Below are positions 46,201 to 58,700 of a DNA stretch of 64,000 nucleotides, piece by piece (position 1 is the stretch's first letter; the number at the start of each line of letters is the position of its first letter). This stretch comes from Cyclospora cayetanensis. Lineage: Eukaryota; Apicomplexa; Conoidasida; Eucoccidiorida; Eimeriidae. The notes under the pieces are model-generated. The model was not told the DNA's origin, made no database searches, and saw nothing but the letters and a program-made list of their open reading frames with translations. The stretch spans positions 1 to 64,000 of the forward strand of contig NW_020312047.1 of NCBI RefSeq assembly GCF_002999335.1. The letters run 5' to 3'. The position numbers and the translations under genes are program-made.

Positions 46201-47424
46201 TATGCGCCAGGCTCTTCCACGTCAACCTCAAGAGCCTGCACTCGCTCTTCCTCTTATTCAGGTGGGTACTGTGTGTGACCCAGGAAAAGGCGTTCTCTCT
46301 CTTCAGCCCCGTTGACGGAGACGTTTGCGAAAGGGGCCTTGACGGCCTCTTTCGCCTCTTCATTTTGCCTAGGGAGAAGAGAGAGAACGGCCCCTTGAAC
46401 CGATTTCCTTCCCTCATGGGATTTCTAGTCCGTGCCCGCATGCGTTTCTTGCGCGATTTCGAGTTCGGCGTCCCCGTGAATGCCAGCATTTCAGTCTCTT
46501 TTATCTGTATGAGTGCTTGTAAATATATGTGTGCATCTATTCGAGGACGAGAACCTCTGCATGCGCGCGTTAGCAGCGAATGTACGGGCGCAGGGCTGTG
46601 TACCCAGTGTCTGCATGCATGCATGTATAGAAATATACTTGCATGCGTGTATGCGCGCTTGCTTGCTAAAAATTGGACGGGCCTTCTCTGCTAGATCGTC
46701 TACTTGCTGCTGCCGGGGTGTCTCTGTGTGCGCTGCTGCCTGCAGGGGCCAGAAGTGGAATGTGCTGCGGCGGCGCGTGGATTCCGCGAATTTGCAAGTC
46801 GATCAGCTCTTGATTGGTTGTATTTTATTTACGATAGCCGTGTGTTTGTTTCCAACGACTTTGTTGTTCTACATCTCGTATCTCCTTATATGGTTGCTCA
46901 TCTTCAGCACCCAGTCTCTCCTCCGCCTGGCCTTGCTGCTTTTCATGTCTTTCCCCAGCTGCCTCATACTCTTCAGGGCGGTAGCTCCTCACCTGCTCTC
47001 CGCAGGCGTATCGATCGAGCCTCTCACGAGGCTGCCCCCGGAAACGCCACTGCGTCGCACAAGCACCAGCCGCCTGCACAGCTTTTTTTGCAGCCTAGCA
47101 GCAGCACACAGAGGAAGCGAAGTCACGCCAGCAGCCACTGCAGGAGCAGGGGGACCAACAGCAGCGAGCAGGAGCAATCACATATACTTCATGGTACGGG
47201 CTCGTCCCATATCCTACGGAGAGATCATATGGCCTTCAATCTCGGCTGCAGCCAAGGCTACTCTGGCACCTTTGAGGCCCTCTGCCCTTTTCCCCAAGAT
47301 CATTAATGGGGATATTGTCAGGCTGTCACGATACAACTGCGCAGCCGCGCCTCCGTCCTCCCCCTCAGCGTACAGCATAGGGCGTCGTCAAGGCGAGGCT
47401 ACGGGGGGGAGGGCAGCTACGTAG
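43224..47424 (+). CDS. PIG-Q/Gpi1, GPI-GlcNAc transferase subunit
   Basis: First step of GPI-anchor synthesis (UDP-GlcNAc to phosphatidylinositol) at the ER membrane. Two exons, 43224-46261 and 46746-47424, join AG|G in phase (3717 nt, 1238 residues). The N-terminal half has SLLKASRGWIIGWG and LIGWCRG, like the Gpi1 N-terminal region, with Ser/Ala-rich inserts. Diagnostic membrane motifs are AHVHWLMDFPAGLKLN, LHIFYVYLVCARLFHVNL, and across the splice LFRGQKWNVLRRRVDSANLQ, then VDQLLIGCILFTIAVCLFPT and a long hydrophobic run. The C-terminus keeps RARPISYGEIIWPS. Compared with typical family lengths of roughly 600-750 residues it is much longer because of low-complexity inserts. The intron begins GTGGGT. 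GPI anchoring matters in coccidia, whose surface antigens are GPI-linked. Confidence 0.9.
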
Positions 47425-48509
47425 GAGCAGCCCCCTCGGGAGCATATGTTCTTCCTGTACAGCTAAATGCCCCTTTATATGGGCGTTGTTGTGCTTCGAT
47501 TCGACGGCCATCTTCCAGACTTCTTGCGGTCATACGCGTGACATGGCGTGCGCCTCCGCAGCGTGGGAGGGATCTCCTCTTGGCAACGTATCCTGGGCAA
47601 AGTTATTACGTTGTAGCGCTGGCTGTCTCCATGCGTCCCCTTCATGAGAACGGGGATCTTTAGGGCTGGAGAAGCGGTGGCAGCTCAGGCAGGAAGGGGA
47701 GGGGGAATCTTTTTCTTCGCGAGACGGGGGTGTGGGGGTAGGTGGAGGACGCGGGGGCGAAGGGGGCGGGAGCGAGTTTCCTTTCAACTGCTCAGCAGGA
47801 GGCATCTCCTGTGCACTTGCTGCACGGCTTTATCTGCCGCACATCGAAAAACGCTGAATGCTTCGTTTTTGCTATGCTGCGCAGCACCCATGAGTGGCCT
47901 TTGGCTAGGGGGCTGCCGCCCGCTGCCGTGCAAGTGCAGATAGATCTTGCCTCGAATGACGCCATTAAAGGGCTACTCTCTAATTTTTCAATGCGATTGC
48001 ACATTCCCATGTCGGTATATAGTGCCCCTTTTGCTCTCCTAAAGATTTCTTCTCCCCAAAACCTGGGGAGAGGGCGTCTCCGCATTTTGCATATGCTTGC
48101 AGCATGCCTGTATGGGCATGCAAATATATATATATATATCGATGATGCAAGTGTCGAGTCCGATACTCCCTCCAGGATGAACAAAAGCAGGCCCTCGTTT
48201 CCCTTACAAAACGCCCTGTACCGTGTGTGTGCCTATCTGTGCCTAGTCTGTCTGTCTCCCTTCCCTGCCTCTACCCCGTCTCGCTTGCGACGGCTCGTTA
48301 GTGGAGCCGAGCCGCCCCCTTGGACAGAAAAATAGCATATCAGCAAATTGAAAGCTGCGTATGTATGTGCACTCCGAAGAGAGCGTACAGCAGCAGAGAA
48401 AGCACTACAGGAGGTGCAAACGCGGCGCTGGAGAGAGAGACACAGTCTCCCTGACGCCGTCTGTTTGTGCCTCCGTCTAGCGTGCGACAAAAATCGGCAT
48501 GAGGTCCTT
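47425..48509. other. Intergenic between convergent genes
   Basis: This is the 3' side of PIG-Q (+) and of the TSSC4-like gene (-). Short open frames and an AT run at about 48124-48140 are present. No gene is supported. Confidence 0.5.
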
Positions 48510-49388
48510 TTAGCCTCTGCGCCGGGGGCCTACACAGACTCGGGGGTCGTCTGCTTCTTCGCTTTCCCCGGGGGTGAAGGAAGTGCTTACGCATGGGGGT
48601 CCTGCAGCTGAGCCGGTGTTGCTCGCAGCGCTGCTGTTATTTCCGACGCTGCTCCTGCTTGGTGCTGCTTCTGGTGCATGCCTGCGCTGCAGCAGCAGCA
48701 AATTGCAGGCTCTCTGCATGCCTCTGGCCGTCATCGCCTCCTCAGGCACATCTGTGAGAGAGTAATGTACCCACGAGCCGAAAGCCGGCGGCCGCACCAA
48801 GTCTGGGGTGTCTGTACACCCGGTGCTGTCTGTTGCTTCACTCCACGCCCCAGGAGACTCTGCCCGGATCAGAGAGGGCCCTCTGCCTGACGGCTGGCGT
48901 TGCACTCCATTCGATGTGTGCTGAGGCGCAGCTTGTGCTGCAGTGGCCTCTCTGTCTGCAGCAGCAGAGAGGGCTGGCTGCGCCCTCTCTCCGTGTGTAC
49001 CCTCATCTTCCACGTGCTGCCGTGTTGGTGACGAGCATGCAGCAGCGGGTTCTCCTGCACGTTCCTGTCTAGCCTGCGGCAGCTCCTCACGCCCCTCAGC
49101 AACAGAAGTTGGGGCTTCAGAGGCGCGAGCGGCAACGGTTGGTGCCGCTGCTGGGGGGCCTGTGGTGGAGGGAGCAAAACTTGGAAGGCTTAGCGCTGAA
49201 AAAGTCTGCAACAGCCGCCGCTCCAAGTCCGCATTCCCCGACGCAAATACAGGGGCTGGTCCTTGAACCTGCTCCTCCACAGGCATGAAAGCTGCACCCT
49301 CATGCGAACTCGCTTCAGCCTCGCCATCGAAGGGAGAGGAGGCAGTCGCTGGCAGGGGCCCTCCACTACAGGACGCTGCAGCAACCAT
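48510..49388 (-). CDS. TSSC4-like protein (U5 snRNP-associated family), tentative
   Basis: One open frame of 292 codons from an ATG. It is mostly disordered and Ala/Pro/Ser-rich. The only conserved-looking part is near residues 200-235: FGSWVHYSLTDVPEE followed by a helix ACNLLLLQRRH. This resembles the P-x-x-W-x-x-Y-S-L-x-D-V segment of TSSC4 proteins, which assist U5 snRNP assembly. An upstream minus-strand frame (49366-49551) could provide a 5' exon. The similarity rests on one short motif remembered from the family, so the call is tentative; a generic disordered protein is the alternative. Confidence 0.35.
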   Translation of the reverse strand: MVAAASCSGGPLPATASSPFDGEAEASSHEGAAFMPVEEQVQGPAPVFASGNADLERRLLQTFSALSLPSFAPSTTGPPAAAPTVAARASEAPTSVAEGREELPQARQERAGEPAAACSSPTRQHVEDEGTHGERAQPALSAAADREATAAQAAPQHTSNGVQRQPSGRGPSLIRAESPGAWSEATDSTGCTDTPDLVRPPAFGSWVHYSLTDVPEEAMTARGMQRACNLLLLQRRHAPEAAPSRSSVGNNSSAASNTGSAAGPPCVSTSFTPGESEEADDPRVCVGPRRRG

Positions 49389-50181
49389 CGCGGAGGCGCG
49401 GGTGTGCTACCGAGGTGTGAGCACCTTTACTAAGCGTTGTTCTTGCAGAGATGCTCCAATTGCTGCCGCTGCACCGCTCTCGCAGTTGCAGGCCGCCCTT
49501 CCCCCCTACTTGTTTTGAACTCGAAAAATCAAACGGCGACGTCTGCCCCAACAGGCGCTCGGGATCTAACCGCCTTCAGGGCCAGCCAGTGGCTAAGTTG
49601 TGTGCGTTAAGATCGGCGACAGTAGAGGCAAGCGTGGTGGATTGCGCGGGAGAGGGGGCTGGGGGGGAGAGATGCAGAGTGTACCTAGATATACCCCCTG
49701 GCGAGAGTTGACTCCCCTGAAGAGAGGTGCGCAGCTCCGCTTGACAAAGACCTTCCTTCCACGTCCGCGAAGGCCGTAAAGCAGAAGAAATGACGGCTGA
49801 TGCTCCCTTAGTCGCTGCGGCACTCTCCGAACAAGACAGCTGCAGCTGCATCCATCAATGAGGTGCGCGGGGTTCACCTCCGGCAGGGGAGCCACTCTGA
49901 AAGGGCTGTTTCATTCAAGGTGAAACCTTTCTAGGCGGAAAACGATATATGTTCACAGTCCGCAGCCTGGACACAGCGATAAAACTGGCAGCAATTAGCA
50001 GCAGAAGGAATGCCATGCACGGGGGGGGGGCGGGGGCCCTTGACGGTGTGGCGCTCGCATAGGGAAGGCATATACAGCTCAAGCTGCTGCGCTACGTTTT
50101 ACGCGAATGACCACTGCTGCACCGCGTCCTTAATGGACGCATGCTAGTACTATTTGAACTGATTAACGGGTTTGGAATGTC

Positions 50182-51240
50182 TCATTTGCAGTTCGCCAAA
50201 TACTTTTTGCCTCTAACGTGTCGTCTGGGGGCCTCGCCAGCGCAGCGACTCGGACCTTGAGCGTCGTCCTCTGCTGTGCGGCGCTGATCTTGCATGCCAA
50301 TAGAAACACTACGCGTGAAAGCAGCAGCGCCTAAAGCAGTTTTTGCCCTTTCTGCGAGCTTCTCGCGCTGAGAGCCAAGCGAGACAGCTACCAAATCAGC
50401 AAGCGCAGGAGGTCTCCGGGAAGTCACACGCACCGCGTAGAGAGAGCGCGCAGCAGCAGCAGCCACAGGGTGTGCTGCTGCTCTTCCCTTACTTCTGAGG
50501 CTTTGACTATCCCTCGAAGACTCAGGGCTTCCCTCTGGCATTACAGAGGAGGCACCGCTGCTATTGCTGGCTCGTTTTGGCCAGACACATAACAACGGGT
50601 AGCTGCACGAGGCCTCCCACCGCTCCCTAGACTGCAGGGAGGCCTCTCGCAAGTGCCGCAGCCGCCTTCCACCCCTGGCTGCCTGCCTTCCTCCTTCCCT
50701 CTCCCTCCCTCTGTCTTCAGTCCAGCTGCCGCTTCTGCAGCTGGTGCCAGCCTCTCCGCCTCTTCTCATGGAAACAGGAGACGCTTCTCGAGGCGCCGCC
50801 TCTCTGCGAGGCCTAGCCTCCAGGAGAGCTTCTGGAGGCTCCTTCTTGCGCGCAGCCACAGGGGCAGCTGCAGATCCGTACGCTCCTGCAGTGCTGCCCG
50901 ATGGAGTGCCTCTTGTTCTTCGCTCCTGCAAGGGCGCTGCTCCCCAGGGAGCACAAGACACAGCAACCCGCAGGTCCACCACCGCCGCCTTCAAAGCCTT
51001 CTCCGCCGTCAAGGATTTCAGCAGACTCACCTGTCTGATATTTCCGGAGGAAGCGGCGAACGCCTTTTGCAGGGTCAGTGCGCCACAGGCGGCAACAGAC
51101 GGCCTGCCAAAGCGAGAAGAGGCATAGCGGCGGGGGACGGGAGCCAGCCGCTTTAAAATAGACCTTACCTTTTTCATTGGGAAGCCAAGGCTTCTGAGTG
51201 CCTCATTCAATGGGATGCCCCCTGCAATGCCCACACGCAT
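50182..51240 (-). CDS. Hypothetical basic protein, function unknown
   Basis: The first ATG is at 51240 (MRVGIAGGIPLNEALRSLGF). The frame runs about 352 codons and is Arg/Ala/Ser-rich with no recognised domain. A strong GTAAGG donor directly after PMKK (near 51167) suggests the first exon may end there and that part of the frame is intron. It is head-to-head with the C2-domain gene, 240 bp apart. Overlapping plus-strand frames look equally basic, so coding status is uncertain. Confidence 0.3.
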   Translation of the reverse strand: MRVGIAGGIPLNEALRSLGFPMKKVRSILKRLAPVPRRYASSRFGRPSVAACGALTLQKAFAASSGNIRQVSLLKSLTAEKALKAAVVDLRVAVSCAPWGAAPLQERRTRGTPSGSTAGAYGSAAAPVAARKKEPPEALLEARPRREAAPREASPVSMRRGGEAGTSCRSGSWTEDRGREREGGRQAARGGRRLRHLREASLQSRERWEASCSYPLLCVWPKRASNSSGASSVMPEGSPESSRDSQSLRSKGRAAAHPVAAAAARSLYAVRVTSRRPPALADLVAVSLGSQREKLAERAKTALGAAAFTRSVSIGMQDQRRTAEDDAQGPSRCAGEAPRRHVRGKKYLANCK

Positions 51241-51477
51241 CCTGTCTGTCGCTGCACACCTCAGGAAGACAGTGTGCAAATGCCTTGTCTGGCTAGTGCT
51301 CACGCTGCACGCGCGCAACGCTGCTTTTGCGCTCTCTCTGTGTGCAGTCAGGCCGCACCAACTTTCGCAATATGGGGGTCTGGGGCAGACTGTGTCTTAA
51401 AATGCTCCTTGCTTGCGACGGTATTCCGCAACTCACCTCCTTGCTACTGCTGCCGCTGCTGCACTGTGTGCAATCAG

Positions 51478-54400
51478 ATGGGCTACGCACGGGTGCAGTT
51501 GCTGCTGGCATACGTGCTGCCGGAGGTGCTCGACGAGGAGTGGCTGCCCGATGAAGACATCTCGAAGCCTCTTGAGGGGGAGGAAGCCTCCAAGGGGCCT
51601 CCTCTGCACGTACCTTACAGGCCATATGGTGAGGCTCTTCCTTTTCTTCGCCGCTGTTAGCGCTTCCTCCTCGCTCGCGCGAGCATTTTTTCTGCAGCAA
51701 GCCTTATTTGCTTCTGGTGCCGAAGATCTGCCGATCCACCCTCGAACAGCTCCAGGCAGGCCCCTCCTTTTTTGCACAAGAGATAATGCCTAGCAACAGC
51801 CTAGCAATATCTAGCACTGCGCTCTGATTTGGACCGCCTGCTGCCGCTGCAGTGGTTGTCAGCCTGAACGGGCAGGACGTTTATCGGAGCGCTGTGCTGC
51901 ACTGCAAGCCTGTCGCCTCGGGGGATTCCACCCTGGATACTGCCTTGCTGAGAGGACTGTGGGATGAGAGGATTGAGTTGCAGGTGCCTATGTGCAGAGC
52001 CTTTCTCCTTTCTGGATGCTATCCATCCTGATGCAACCCCTTCGTACCACTGTTGTTGGTGCTGCTCCTGCTGCTGCTTTTTCTAATTGCTTCTGCCGCT
52101 GCTTGGCCTGTGTGTCTGCCACAGGTGCACCAGCCTTATAGCTTGTTGCGAGTGGCGCTCTATGACAGAGATATTTCCACTGCGTTCCTCGGGAGCGACG
52201 AGTTGCTGGGCTCCTTGGACTTCCAGCTGCACCTCCTCATGCCAAGACGCATCTACGATATCACGTGAGGCCTTCTCCCTTTTTGCACCCCCTGATGACG
52301 CTCTGTTGCTTCTGTCGCCGCCCCGCCTTTTCCTCTGTTTGCTTGCGGGTTCTTCATATATGGGTGCAGAAAAGCTCGCACATACTTCACTTGTGGGGGT
52401 CGCTGCGGCGGTCCGAGTTCGTGTGCTGGCGAGGACGCCTATAGGAGCGGCCGGGTGTATGGAGGGGCTTAAGGGGGTAGGGGAGGAGATGGGAAGTTGG
52501 TGCTTCGGCGAGCTTCTCCAGTGGCTTGTCCCCACTAGAGAAGCTGCCTCTGCTGCTAAGCGTATTGTCGTTGTTTAGGGCGGTGTTTGTTCCGTTTGCT
52601 GTACTCGACGAGGAAGCCCTCTCCGGAAAGGAAGAGGCTATTGCGCTGCTGCAAGGCACGCGGCAGCTGCACCCCTCCGTGGATACCCGGGCCTTGCTGA
52701 AGGAATCTCTTTGCGCTGTTTGTGGAGCAGACAGCAGCTGTTGCAAACACGGCGGCAGCAGCAGCAGCGGCGGCGATACAGACGGCGCTCTTTATACTGC
52801 AGAGCTCGACAGCGACGCAATCACGTGCAGCGCTCAGCAGCTAGTGCAGCAGGGGGACCTCGGAGGCTGCAGGATGCGTCTGCTGCTCCAGCTGCTGCCT
52901 CACAGGAACGCCGACAGCGGGAAGATTCACACTCTCGACGAGCTTGCTGCCCTGCTTATTCCTACTCCTCGGGAAGCTCAAGAATCCGTGCTTTCGCCTC
53001 TGAATTTTCCCTTGCTCTGGGCCGACCTTCAAGATGCACACAGAAAACTGACAGAGGGGTGCGTAGGAGGGTTGCTTTTTTTGGTGTTGTTGCGTGTGCT
53101 TGTGCTTGTGCTGGTGATGCCGCAGCCGTATTCGTGTGCTTCATATATCTGCAGCCTCTATTTGCACACAGGGGTTGTAGCCTTTGTACCCGTCGTTGCT
53201 GCCGCTGCTGCTGCGCTTTGGGGTGCTACGTCGTTGGCTGGGGTCTTCCTGCCAGCTGTAAGGTGTCCACGATGCTGGCACGATCTGCTCCTCTGTCTGT
53301 TTGCCTCTGCCCATAGGGCCTTGGGTGTGCTTGCTACAGGGCTATACGACGCGCTGTATTGGGAACGGCCGGTTTTAAGCATCGCTTCGCTCTTGACATT
53401 TGTGTTCCTTTGGCTGCACCCCCAGTTCTTCCCGGCGGCCTTCTTATTTTTGCTGGTCTGTATAAGCCCTAAATCCTGTCTTGCTGTAGGCATGCCCTCA
53501 GCTCCCGACTCTTCCGTGCGGCCTTAGTAGTTGTTTGGAGCATGCACGACCTCAGCGCATGTTTGCTTGCTGCTTTTCCGCCACTACAGTACACTGTAGA
53601 GCAGGAACGCGCGCGGCCATCGCTGGTTCTTTTGCGGTGTGCGGCTTCTTGGTGCTTTAGGGCATGTTGCTGCTCATCGTTTCCTTCATCCAGATGCCAC
53701 CCCCACCCAGCGGGACCGAGGGAGGCCTTAGATCTGAGGGTGCAGAAGCAGCAGATGCTTCACGTGGCGTTGGCAGCTCGGTAGGAGGCGGCACAGGGGC
53801 CTCGAATGGGAAGAAGGCCAGCCGCCCCGGATCTCTAAAGGCTTTCGAGACTGCTGAATCCAAGGACTGCTCCGAGGCCTCGCTGCTACGCTCTCTCCTT
53901 TCTGCAGCGGTTCCCGCACCGATGCAGTTGAGAATCAGAAAGTTTCATGTGCGTCTGAGGAACAGAGGGGGCTCGAGGGAGAGATGGGCGGAAGGGACTC
54001 ACGCAGCGGGGTTGGGTGAAGCATTGGAAGGCAGGAAGTGGCCAACGAGCGTTGCTTGAAAGAAGGGGAGTGGGGTTGTTGTTAGACGATTCGTGGTAGT
54101 GCCTGCTATTCCGGTGCATTGGTGGACGCAGCAAGCGTTACGCAGGACTGTCTCTTTCAGCCTCTACTACCACTCAAGGCTTTGTGAAAGACGCGAGGTG
54201 GTAAGCGTGCTGCTGTTGTTGCGCGCCTACATTTCTGCTGCTGGTGTTGTCTGTGCTGTCGCTACACCTAAGCGGTCTGCTAGACTCTGCTTGAGCTGCC
54301 GCTAGGGGTCGCTCGAGACAAAGGGTCGGTGAGCGCGTGTGTTTGTGTGCCTCGGTAGATTGTAGGAGCTTTGTGGGTGCTGGGAGCCTGGGCTGCCGTG

Positions 54401-54854
54401 GAGCCTTTGGAGGCCTGCAGCGTTGCTCGCTACCTCCTGCTGGCAACAGGTTAGCTATAAGCTACTGTGAACCCCACTCTTAGGAGGCCGTGTCAACAGC
54501 TCCAGGGAGCCCGATTTGTGCGCTGTTAAGTCTGGCTGGCAGTGGCAGCTGTGGGTAGAGGCCTCACGTGGTGCTGCGGCTTGCTAGCGAGTGTGGTGTC
54601 CCCTTGGAGCACCACGTCAGGTACCTCTGGACTGGTGGGCTAGCGGTGTATTGCGAGTCCTCTACGGGACGCCTCGTGGGAGCGTAAATCGCTTTCCGTT
54701 CTATGCTGCCTGCTGCGCAGGAGTGGCTCTCCTAACACACCGTCTCCTTGTCTTTGGCGCTGCCGTGCGGCTTCTTATCGCTTTCTCCCGGCAAATTCGG
54801 CTTCATCGCCAACGCAGGAGACGTCAGCACCTTGTAGCCATCCCCATGGGGTAG
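51478..54854 (+). CDS. C2-domain membrane protein (MCTP/ferlin-like), multi-exon
   Basis: Supported exons in phase: 51478-51628, 51853-51983, 52125-52264, 52579-53058, 53155 onward. They read MGYARVQLLLAYVLPEVL, PYGVVVSLNGQDVYRSAVL, LLRGLWDERIELQVHQPYS, LLRVALYDRDISTAFLGSDE, LLGSLDFQLHLL. This is the strand order of a C2 domain, with D-x-D (YDRD) and a later acidic residue (GSDE) placed like calcium ligands. A Cys/Ser/Gly-rich linker leads to hydrophobic segments (VVAFVPVVAAAAAALWGATS; ALYWERPVLSIASLLTFVFL then HPQFFPAAFLFLL), resembling the C-terminal paired helices of MCTPs. More plus-strand hydrophobic exons (53.66-54.05 kb, 54.36-54.45 kb, about 54.6-54.85 kb) may complete it. The exact 3' exons and any upstream C2 domain are unresolved. 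Confidence 0.6.
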
Positions 54855-55733
54855 CAAAGCCACCCGAGTAGGAGCTGAGCAGGGCCTTTCTTGTTCAGGC
54901 CCTGCACACAGCATACACCAAAGACCCCTCACCATTAGATGCTGGTGTTTCATCTCCTGGCGATGCATGCACCTTTTCGCCTGAGCTTTTCGGGTTCACT
55001 TCGAGTAATGCTTCGTGAGGGCATGCTTTTCGCTACGCCACGAGGCATACAAGAGGGACTTGTATGCCCCGCATGGCACGATATCAGCAGGATAGGGGAT
55101 TGGAAGAAAATCCTGAGACACCTGGGCTTTCAGGAATGCTGGAACTGCGACTGCTGCTGATTTCACGCTCAGCTAGATCCGTGCTTCATCAATCCTGTGT
55201 GTGTCAACACGGGTTAGTGTCAAGAAAGGGGAGAACGGCACAGCGGAAGGATGCTTCTTGCTGCTGCAAAGTAACGTGCAGCTTCTGCATTCACTGTGCA
55301 GCTGAACTAGCTTAGTGGCCTTGAGAGGCAGAGGACAACACGATAGACCCCAAGCCAGAGGAAGGCAAGGACCAAGAGACACGGGATTAGAGAGACAGCA
55401 GGGAGCAGATACTAAGCGCAGGGGCTGCACCAGTGCATCTATCTAAAGGGGCTCTCACACTTTTAGGCCGTAAAGTAATCGGGGAGCTCAGCCGGGACGC
55501 CTTCAGCGCCCCTTACTTTTAAGCAGCGCAATAGCTTGAACAAGTAAAACAGAGCAGGAAGGACGTAGGGCCTCTTCCAATTTGTGCACTGTGTCTTCCA
55601 TTTGTGGCCTAGAGGGGGCCTTTGGTGATGCTTGGGAGAAGGTTAGACGCTAGCAAGCCATTAAGTTTGTCTCGGCAGGGTGGCGCCAGTAATCTGCGCT
55701 AAAGACAGGAAGCCCGTGGGGTGACCACTGTTG
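54855..55733. other. Intergenic between convergent genes
   Basis: This is the 3' side of the C2-domain gene (+) and of the helicase gene (-). Only short open frames were found. Confidence 0.5.
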
Positions 55734-58700
55734 CTACATTAGTAGCAGCGAGGGCAGCTCGAGGGCCTTGAAGTCCAGCCCTTTTTCGTCGTGTGGAGGC
55801 ATCCAGATCTCCTGTTGCGTGTCATTACCACATAGCGGTGCCTCGAGGGCTTGATGGAGTGTATCAGGGCAGGGGATAAGTTTATCCCCCTCCGTTTGTC
55901 CCTTGCAGGCAGCCTCCTCGTCCTGCGAGTGGCAAGGGGATTCCAGCCGCTGCACGCCCTTGCGGCGCTCGATATTCTTGGCGGCTTTCTCTCGTACCGT
56001 CCTTGCAGTTATTTTGAGACCCCCAATCGAGCGGCGGGGAGGTAAAGAGATGGTCCTGCCGTGACTTTGCGGGAAAAGAGATGGGGAGAATGACTCAAAT
56101 GCGATACCCAGGGGCCGCTGCCATCCCAGGAGGACTCTGTACACATATGACATTGCAGACTGGTAGCAGTGGACTGCGAGACATTGTTGGGGCATCAGCT
56201 TTATAGGTGAGGCGCATCCATGTGAGACGTCATAAGGCAGTGCTCCTAGAGACCCGCAGTCGCAGATCGTGGGGCAGATGCTGTCTATAAGTTGAGACCT
56301 CAAAGTGGGAAAATGTCGCCAAAAAACTGAAAAGACAGGGCCGGAAAACCCCTAGAAAAGGCTTCATGTACATCCTTCGAAGCGCACCTCTGTGTTGCAG
56401 CATCTGAGATAGCCACGGCAAGGCCCGGACGTCCACAGCGGCCTACACGACCTGCGATCGCCACAACACATAAATGCGTAGCACATGAGCAACAGCAGCG
56501 CTGCCGCAGCACGAAGGCACCGAAGGCAGCGGCGCCTGATGGCATAGCTCAAGGGGAGAGAAAAAGGATGCGCATGCAGCAGACGAGTATTTAACACACC
56601 TGCGAGATGTTGGTACTCCCTGGGGTTCTGTACACGGCCCAGGAGCAGTACTAGATCAGCCTGCAGCACAGACAGAACTCCCCACTCGCCCTACGGATTT
56701 CCAGGCCGGTGCGCAGCCGTATTCGCTGCTGTGGATGGCGGCACCTCAACGACACCTAGGCGCTAAATCGATGAGCCGGCCTCAACAATCTTAGCCTCGG
56801 AACCTGGCCCTCCCAGCTTCCCCTTTACGCAAGCGGTCTCACGGCGACTGGGGCTTGCAGAGAACTCACCTCTTCCACGTGAAGACCCCGTGCCTCATTC
56901 ATCGAAGCAGCCAACAACTGTCCGCACTGCCTCCCTGCTGCGCATGCAAAGGAGACACAGGAAGATTGCAGCTGCCGCTGGAAAGGACCGGCCTCTCTCA
57001 AGGAAACCGCGAAGCAACGCCGCAGCAGGTGCAGCTTCAGCTGTAGCAGCATGCATCTATTCCTGACACAGCTGCTACCAGTGTGTGCGGCTCTCGAAAA
57101 GCATTCCTGCTGATGCCATGCGGGGGATGCATCGCTTTTAAATCAAGCGCTTCAGGTACCTTGTTGAGGACCAGTCGCCTTTTTCCACCAGGCGGTGTCC
57201 TGCACCAAGTCCACCTGCGAAACCGCATCATAAACAGCCCCAAGACTCTTTGTTGCCGTCGACGCACACAAAGCGCAGCTCTCTAGAGGAGCTCACAGTA
57301 ATTTCGCATCACAGCTTGGGTCAAAGAGAGACAGCTGATGTACCTTCAGGCCTTGCTCCCGCATGTATATTTGGAGAGAGCGCAGTGAGGAACCCTGCTG
57401 AAGCAGCAGCAACGTGCGGTGATGCTTAAGACTGTTGCAAACCGCAGAGGCCGCAATCGCCAGACCTTCTGCACCACATGCAATGGGAGAGGAGTATGGA
57501 GGCCGCGCAGTAAAAAAGAGGGTGTTTTTCAATGTGGAGCGAAGGGTCCGCTGCCTAGTCTCATCTCCGTAGCAGCCCTCACCATTACCACATGATGGCT
57601 GTTTTCTGGCCCTCGAGGGCACTGACACTAAAGGCTCTAACAGCACCAGCGGCAACAACAAGCGGAAAACTGTAAGGCCGGCAACAGCACCGGCACCTTA
57701 CCAGCTGAGTTGTCTGAGGCACTAAATAATGCATGCGTGATGCACGGCGGCATTCCCCCAACGCGCCGCGGCACTCTTGGTGACTCCTCGTCCCCCCCTT
57801 TCGATGCACGAGAGTCTCCAGTGGGATTCCTTTCAGCTTGTGGCTCTTTGGCCGAGCGCTCTGCTAATCTGGTGGCCGGAGATCTAAGGTGAAAAGCAGC
57901 ACAGGAGACGGCAGCATTGAGATTCACTGACGCATTTCGACACACAGTGGGACCACGAGTATCAGCGTGAAGGAAGACTCGTTTCAGTGCATGTGTAAAG
58001 TCTAACTTCTGCTGCATTCTAGAGTACTGGATGGCATATACATCTATGCGGCCGCCTGCACAGTGGCCTGCGGCTAGCTGCCTTGTAGGGGGCTCCCTCT
58101 ACAGGTGTCGCAGATCCCATGAGGCGTGTGGCGCACACCCCCAAAGGCTTCCAGCCCCCTCTTGCTTTAGGGTTCCGCCTTAAGCTTGATTGCCTCTGAA
58201 TACTGGCGCAGCACCGATGCAAGTCCGACTGGATGCACCCGTATTTAGGGTTTGTGGGGGCAGTTCACCTGACGATGGGCAACAACGCCTTGAAGGGAGG
58301 CAGGGAAGGCGACAGCATGCTCAAAGCCTGGGGGCCTTCGGCAGTAGAGGGTATTGGGGGGATGCCTAACAGGCCGCGAGCTGCCAGACGCTCCAGAGCT
58401 GCACGCATGCGTTGCTGAGGCGTAGCGAAGACTCCCAGTGGCGGCTTTCTAAGATCAAGCTGCCGGGTCCTGCCGGAGAGAGGACACAAGTGAGGCACCC
58501 CCAAAAAGCCTGCGCGGAGTGGGGGGTCCTTCGCTCGCGTTAGTTGCTGCTCCTTCCATCGGACGAATGCCGTAAGGCGACGGTGAAGAGGCCGCCCCAC
58601 AGTAGCGCTAGCAGCCACCAGCTGCAAAGGCAGCACTGGCTGCTGTTGGCTTCGTCCATGGTGACTCGAGGCTGCGTTGCTACCGGTGCCTTTGAGGCCG

